From Deinococcus sp. (GTDB lineage Bacteria; Deinococcota; Deinococci; Deinococcales; Deinococcaceae), in NCBI GenBank assembly GCA_030524065.1, contig JAUNHF010000059.1, positions 1 through 8,662 of the forward strand: DNA of 8,662 nucleotides, read 5' to 3'. Below, in pieces: positions 6,559 to 8,662 of this stretch. How positions within the stretch are numbered: the first letter of the stretch is position 1; each line of letters opens with the position of its first letter. The translations under genes were made by a program, and so were the position numbers. The notes under the pieces are model-generated. The model was not told the DNA's origin and ran no database searches. It worked only from the letters and a program-made list of their open reading frames with translations.

Positions 6559-7272
6559 GTGCGACTGGCTTTTATCAGTGACATTCATGCCAACATTCAG
6601 GCCCTGACGGCCGCCGCGCAGTTTCTGGAGACCCAGCTGGTAGACCAGGTGGTGGTGGTGGGCGACCTGGTCGGCTATGGGGCCAATCCGGGGCCAGTGA
6701 TCGATTTCGTGCAGCAGCGCGGTTATCTGGTGTGTATGGGGTCCAGCGACCTGCGGGTGGCGTTGCCGCTCCAGCAGGCGGGGGCTGGGCCGGTGCGGCA
6801 TGGGGTGGCCGAGCAGGTGATCGGCTGGACCCGCGAGGTCCTGCTACCGGCGCAACTTGATTATCTGCGCTCCTTGCCGGTCGGGGGCCGGCTCAAAACC
6901 CCAGCTGGCCGCATCCGCTTTTTTCACGGCAGCCCCCAGGACCCCGAGCAGAAACTGGACCTGGCTGGCCCGGAAGAGAAGCTGGAAGTGCTGGCCGCGC
7001 AGTTTCCGGCCCAGCTGATCGTGTCGGCCGGCACCCATATTCCCTACCTGCGCCGCGTGGGCGAAGTTACTTTTTTGGATCCTGGCTCGGTGGGCCTGTC
7101 GCTGAACCACGAGCCCGGAGCAGACGTGGCGGTGGTGGACTGCATGCCCGGCGGCCCGCCGCAGGTGACGCTGCACAAGGTGCCTTACGATGTGGCCTCG
7201 GCGGCGTTCGATGTGCTGGCCTGGGAACTGCCGCCCCAGATTGCCCAGGTGCTTAAGCTGGGACGCGGCTGA
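6559..7272 (+). CDS. Metallophosphoesterase-fold protein with altered active-site motifs
   Basis: 237 residues, calcineurin-like phosphoesterase family of the YfcE/MJ0936-like small type. Motif I is intact (FISDIHAN, D8 and H10), as is motif II (GDLVGYG, D36) and motif IV (FFHGSP, H123). Motif III, normally GNHD or GNxD, reads GSSD (61-64), losing the metal-binding Asn and the catalytic His. Motif V, normally GHTH, reads AGTH (157-160), losing the first His. The frame is unbroken around both, so this is not a sequencing frameshift. The protein may bind one metal, act on an unusual phosphoester, or be non-catalytic. The GTG at 6559 is chosen because motif I follows immediately and a -10 box abuts it. 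Its TGA overlaps the peptidase ATG (TGATG), making it the first gene of a murein-peptide salvage operon; its role there is unknown. Confidence 0.88.
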   Translation: MRLAFISDIHANIQALTAAAQFLETQLVDQVVVVGDLVGYGANPGPVIDFVQQRGYLVCMGSSDLRVALPLQQAGAGPVRHGVAEQVIGWTREVLLPAQLDYLRSLPVGGRLKTPAGRIRFFHGSPQDPEQKLDLAGPEEKLEVLAAQFPAQLIVSAGTHIPYLRRVGEVTFLDPGSVGLSLNHEPGADVAVVDCMPGGPPQVTLHKVPYDVASAAFDVLAWELPPQIAQVLKLGRG

Positions 7273-8015
7273 TGCGGGCGGCGCGGCAAGCCTTTCTTCA
7301 TGCCCAGGCCAGTGCAGAGACCGAAACCGTTTCGGAGGTGCTGCTGGGCGAGGAACTGCACTTGCTCCAAGAGGCCGGCGGCTGGCAACGGGTCCGGCTG
7401 ATGGCCGATGGGTATCAGGGCTGGGTCCGTGGGGCGGTGGCGGCAGAGGTCACTGCGGAGAACTGGACCTCCGTAACGGCGCTGCGTGGACACATCTATG
7501 CGGCGCCGTCGGTGTCCAGCCCAGTGCGGGGACGCCTGAGCCTGGGCAGCCGCGTTGCCCTCAGTGGGGAAGTTGTGGCAGCCGAAGAAGGCCGTGACTG
7601 GGAGCGGTTGGCGTGGCCGGTGGGCTGGGTTCAGCGGGCGGTGTTCCGGCCACTGCCCGCTGACCTGTTACAGCTGGGGCTGGCCCTGGTGGGAACGCCC
7701 TACCGCTGGGGTGGGCGCTCTGCCTGGGGGGTGGACTGCTCCGGGCTGGTGCAACTGCTGCACGCGGCCTACGGGTTGCAGCTGCCGCGTGACTCCGGCC
7801 CGCAGCGGGCGAGCCTGCCCCCGGTGGACCGGCCCCAGGCGGGGGACCTGGCCTTTTTCCCTGGACATGTGGGCCTGATGCTGGACAGCGAACGGCTGCT
7901 GAACGCCACTTCCTTTCATATGGCCGTGGCGGTAGATACCCTGGGTGCCGGCGAGTACGGCCGCCTGCTGGAGCGTGACCTGCTGGGCTTCGCACGCCCG
8001 GACTGGAGAGACTGA
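7272..8015 (+). CDS. NlpC/P60 (C40) cysteine peptidase with two SH3b domains, YkfC-like
   Basis: Probably a gamma-D-glutamyl-L-diamino acid endopeptidase that cuts murein tri- or tetrapeptides to free L-Ala-D-Glu. 247 residues: first SH3-like domain about 5-58 (ending in GYQGWV), second about 66-125 (ending in GWVQ), peptidase domain about 130-245. C156 lies in YRWGGRSAWGVDCSGLV and H199 in GDLAFFPGHVGLML. The third catalytic position is probably N211 in LLNAT; His is usual, but Asn is known in this family. There is no signal peptide or lipobox, so it should act in the cytoplasm on imported or recycled peptides, unlike secreted wall lytic enzymes. In Deinococcus, whose murein carries L-ornithine, the diamino acid would be ornithine (inference). 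The ATG shares a base with the preceding stop and the TGA shares one with the next start, so it lies inside a coupled operon. Confidence 0.9.
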   Translation: MRAARQAFLHAQASAETETVSEVLLGEELHLLQEAGGWQRVRLMADGYQGWVRGAVAAEVTAENWTSVTALRGHIYAAPSVSSPVRGRLSLGSRVALSGEVVAAEEGRDWERLAWPVGWVQRAVFRPLPADLLQLGLALVGTPYRWGGRSAWGVDCSGLVQLLHAAYGLQLPRDSGPQRASLPPVDRPQAGDLAFFPGHVGLMLDSERLLNATSFHMAVAVDTLGAGEYGRLLERDLLGFARPDWRD

Positions 8016-8662
8016 TGATCACTTGGACCCCGTTTGAAGTGCAGACCGCCCAGCCTTTTGGGATCGCCCGCTGGACCCACTCCCACTATCCGCGCCTGCG
8101 GGTGGACTGGACGCTGGATGGAAGAACCGGCCGGGGTGAGGCGGCCCCGAACGCGTTTTATGGGGAAACCGGCGCCACGGTGCCGGCGGCGCTGGAACGT
8201 CTGGCGGCGGTGGCTGGTGATCCCTGGGAGTTCCGCACACTGGCTGGCCGACTGGACGCCGCCCTGGGGCATCATCCCAGTGCCAAATGTGCGCTGGAAA
8301 TGGCGGCCCTGGAAGTCTGCGCCCTCGCTGTGAACCGCCCTGTGCGCGAGCTGCTGGGCCTGCCGGGGGGGCCGGTGCCGGAAAGCAGCTTGACCATTGG
8401 GCTGGCTGAGCTGCCCGAAATGGCGGCCCAGGCTCAGGCGGCAGTGGCGCGGGGGCACGGCATCCTCAAGGTCAAGCTGGGAACCGCGCAGGACGAGGCG
8501 ATTTTGGCGGCGCTGCGTGAGGTGGCGCCGGCTGTGGTGCTGCGGGTGGACGCCAACGCGGCCTGGACGCTGACGCAGGCGCGGCGCATGTTGGACGTAT
8601 TGGAAGAGTACCGGGTGGAATTTCTGGAACAGCCCCTGCCGGCCGCTGACCTGACCGGGCAC
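8015..8662 (+). CDS. Dipeptide epimerase, probably L-Ala-D/L-Glu epimerase (N-terminal 216 residues, cut by window edge)
   Basis: Enolase-superfamily enzyme of the muconate-lactonizing/mandelate racemase group that likely turns L-Ala-D-Glu from murein into L-Ala-L-Glu so that ordinary peptidases can use it. The frame is open to the last base; 216 of about 340-360 residues are present. The N-terminal capping domain (about 1-115) contains the GRGEAAPNAFYGET loop. The barrel starts with PESSLTIGL, then the KxK motif in ILKVKLG (K152, K154; one is the catalytic base), the first metal-ligand site VDANAAW (D179) and the second, EFLEQPLP (E205). The second catalytic Lys lies beyond the window. O-succinylbenzoate synthase is the main alternative; the adjacent YkfC-like peptidase favours the epimerase, as in the Bacillus ykf cluster. 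The ATG overlaps the peptidase stop (TGATG) and a GGAGAG site lies about five bases upstream. Confidence 0.88.
   Translation, partial: MITWTPFEVQTAQPFGIARWTHSHYPRLRVDWTLDGRTGRGEAAPNAFYGETGATVPAALERLAAVAGDPWEFRTLAGRLDAALGHHPSAKCALEMAALEVCALAVNRPVRELLGLPGGPVPESSLTIGLAELPEMAAQAQAAVARGHGILKVKLGTAQDEAILAALREVAPAVVLRVDANAAWTLTQARRMLDVLEEYRVEFLEQPLPAADLTGH

Noticed and set aside
5361..6581. 406-codon plus-strand frame opposite lnt.
   Set aside because: Composition dominated by Gln, Gly, Pro and Arg without domains; it mirrors lnt, which has the complete catalytic triad.

Overview
The window is GC-rich (about two thirds G+C by eye) and densely coded. Its gene families, and its short promoters placed directly against start codons, point to the Deinococcus lineage. 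Evidence for this is the bacterial-type aspartyl-tRNA synthetase following hisS, a YegS/DagK lipid kinase, Lnt, and at least three genes whose TANNNT -10 boxes lie 6-9 nt before the start codon with no Shine-Dalgarno. Leaderless transcription of this kind is well documented in Deinococcus deserti. No rRNA, tRNA, CRISPR array, insertion sequence or phage gene was found.

Left part (1-2319, minus strand): a small IPT/TIG-like lipoprotein gene ends in a strong intrinsic terminator. Only 20 bp later hisS starts, and it overlaps aspS (cut by the window edge) by four bases. Centre (2356-5096): a lipid kinase of the diacylglycerol kinase family reads rightwards from a very short divergent promoter region shared with the lipoprotein gene. 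It faces an MFS exporter gene on the minus strand. The 359-bp gap between their 3' ends holds a perfect 12-bp-arm palindrome, a minus-strand terminator and GC-rich foldable sequence, but no credible gene.

Right part (5097-8662): lnt (apolipoprotein N-acyltransferase, minus) and a rightward three-gene operon diverge from a 52-bp region that has a good -10 box on each strand. The operon encodes a metallophosphoesterase-fold protein, an SH3b-NlpC/P60 cysteine peptidase and an enolase-superfamily dipeptide epimerase (cut by the right edge). Both junctions inside the operon are TGATG stop/start overlaps. The last two genes correspond to the YkfC/YkfB pair of Bacillus: the peptidase would release L-Ala-D-Glu from murein peptides and the epimerase would convert it to L-Ala-L-Glu for catabolism. 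This part therefore looks like a cell-wall peptide salvage operon.

The most unusual feature is the first protein of that operon. It keeps the metallophosphoesterase fold signature but has lost canonical residues in two of the five active-site motifs. I see no clear evidence of a wholly new system. The best leads are this altered phosphoesterase tied to murein salvage, the compact leaderless and divergent promoters, and the palindrome at 3479-3508.
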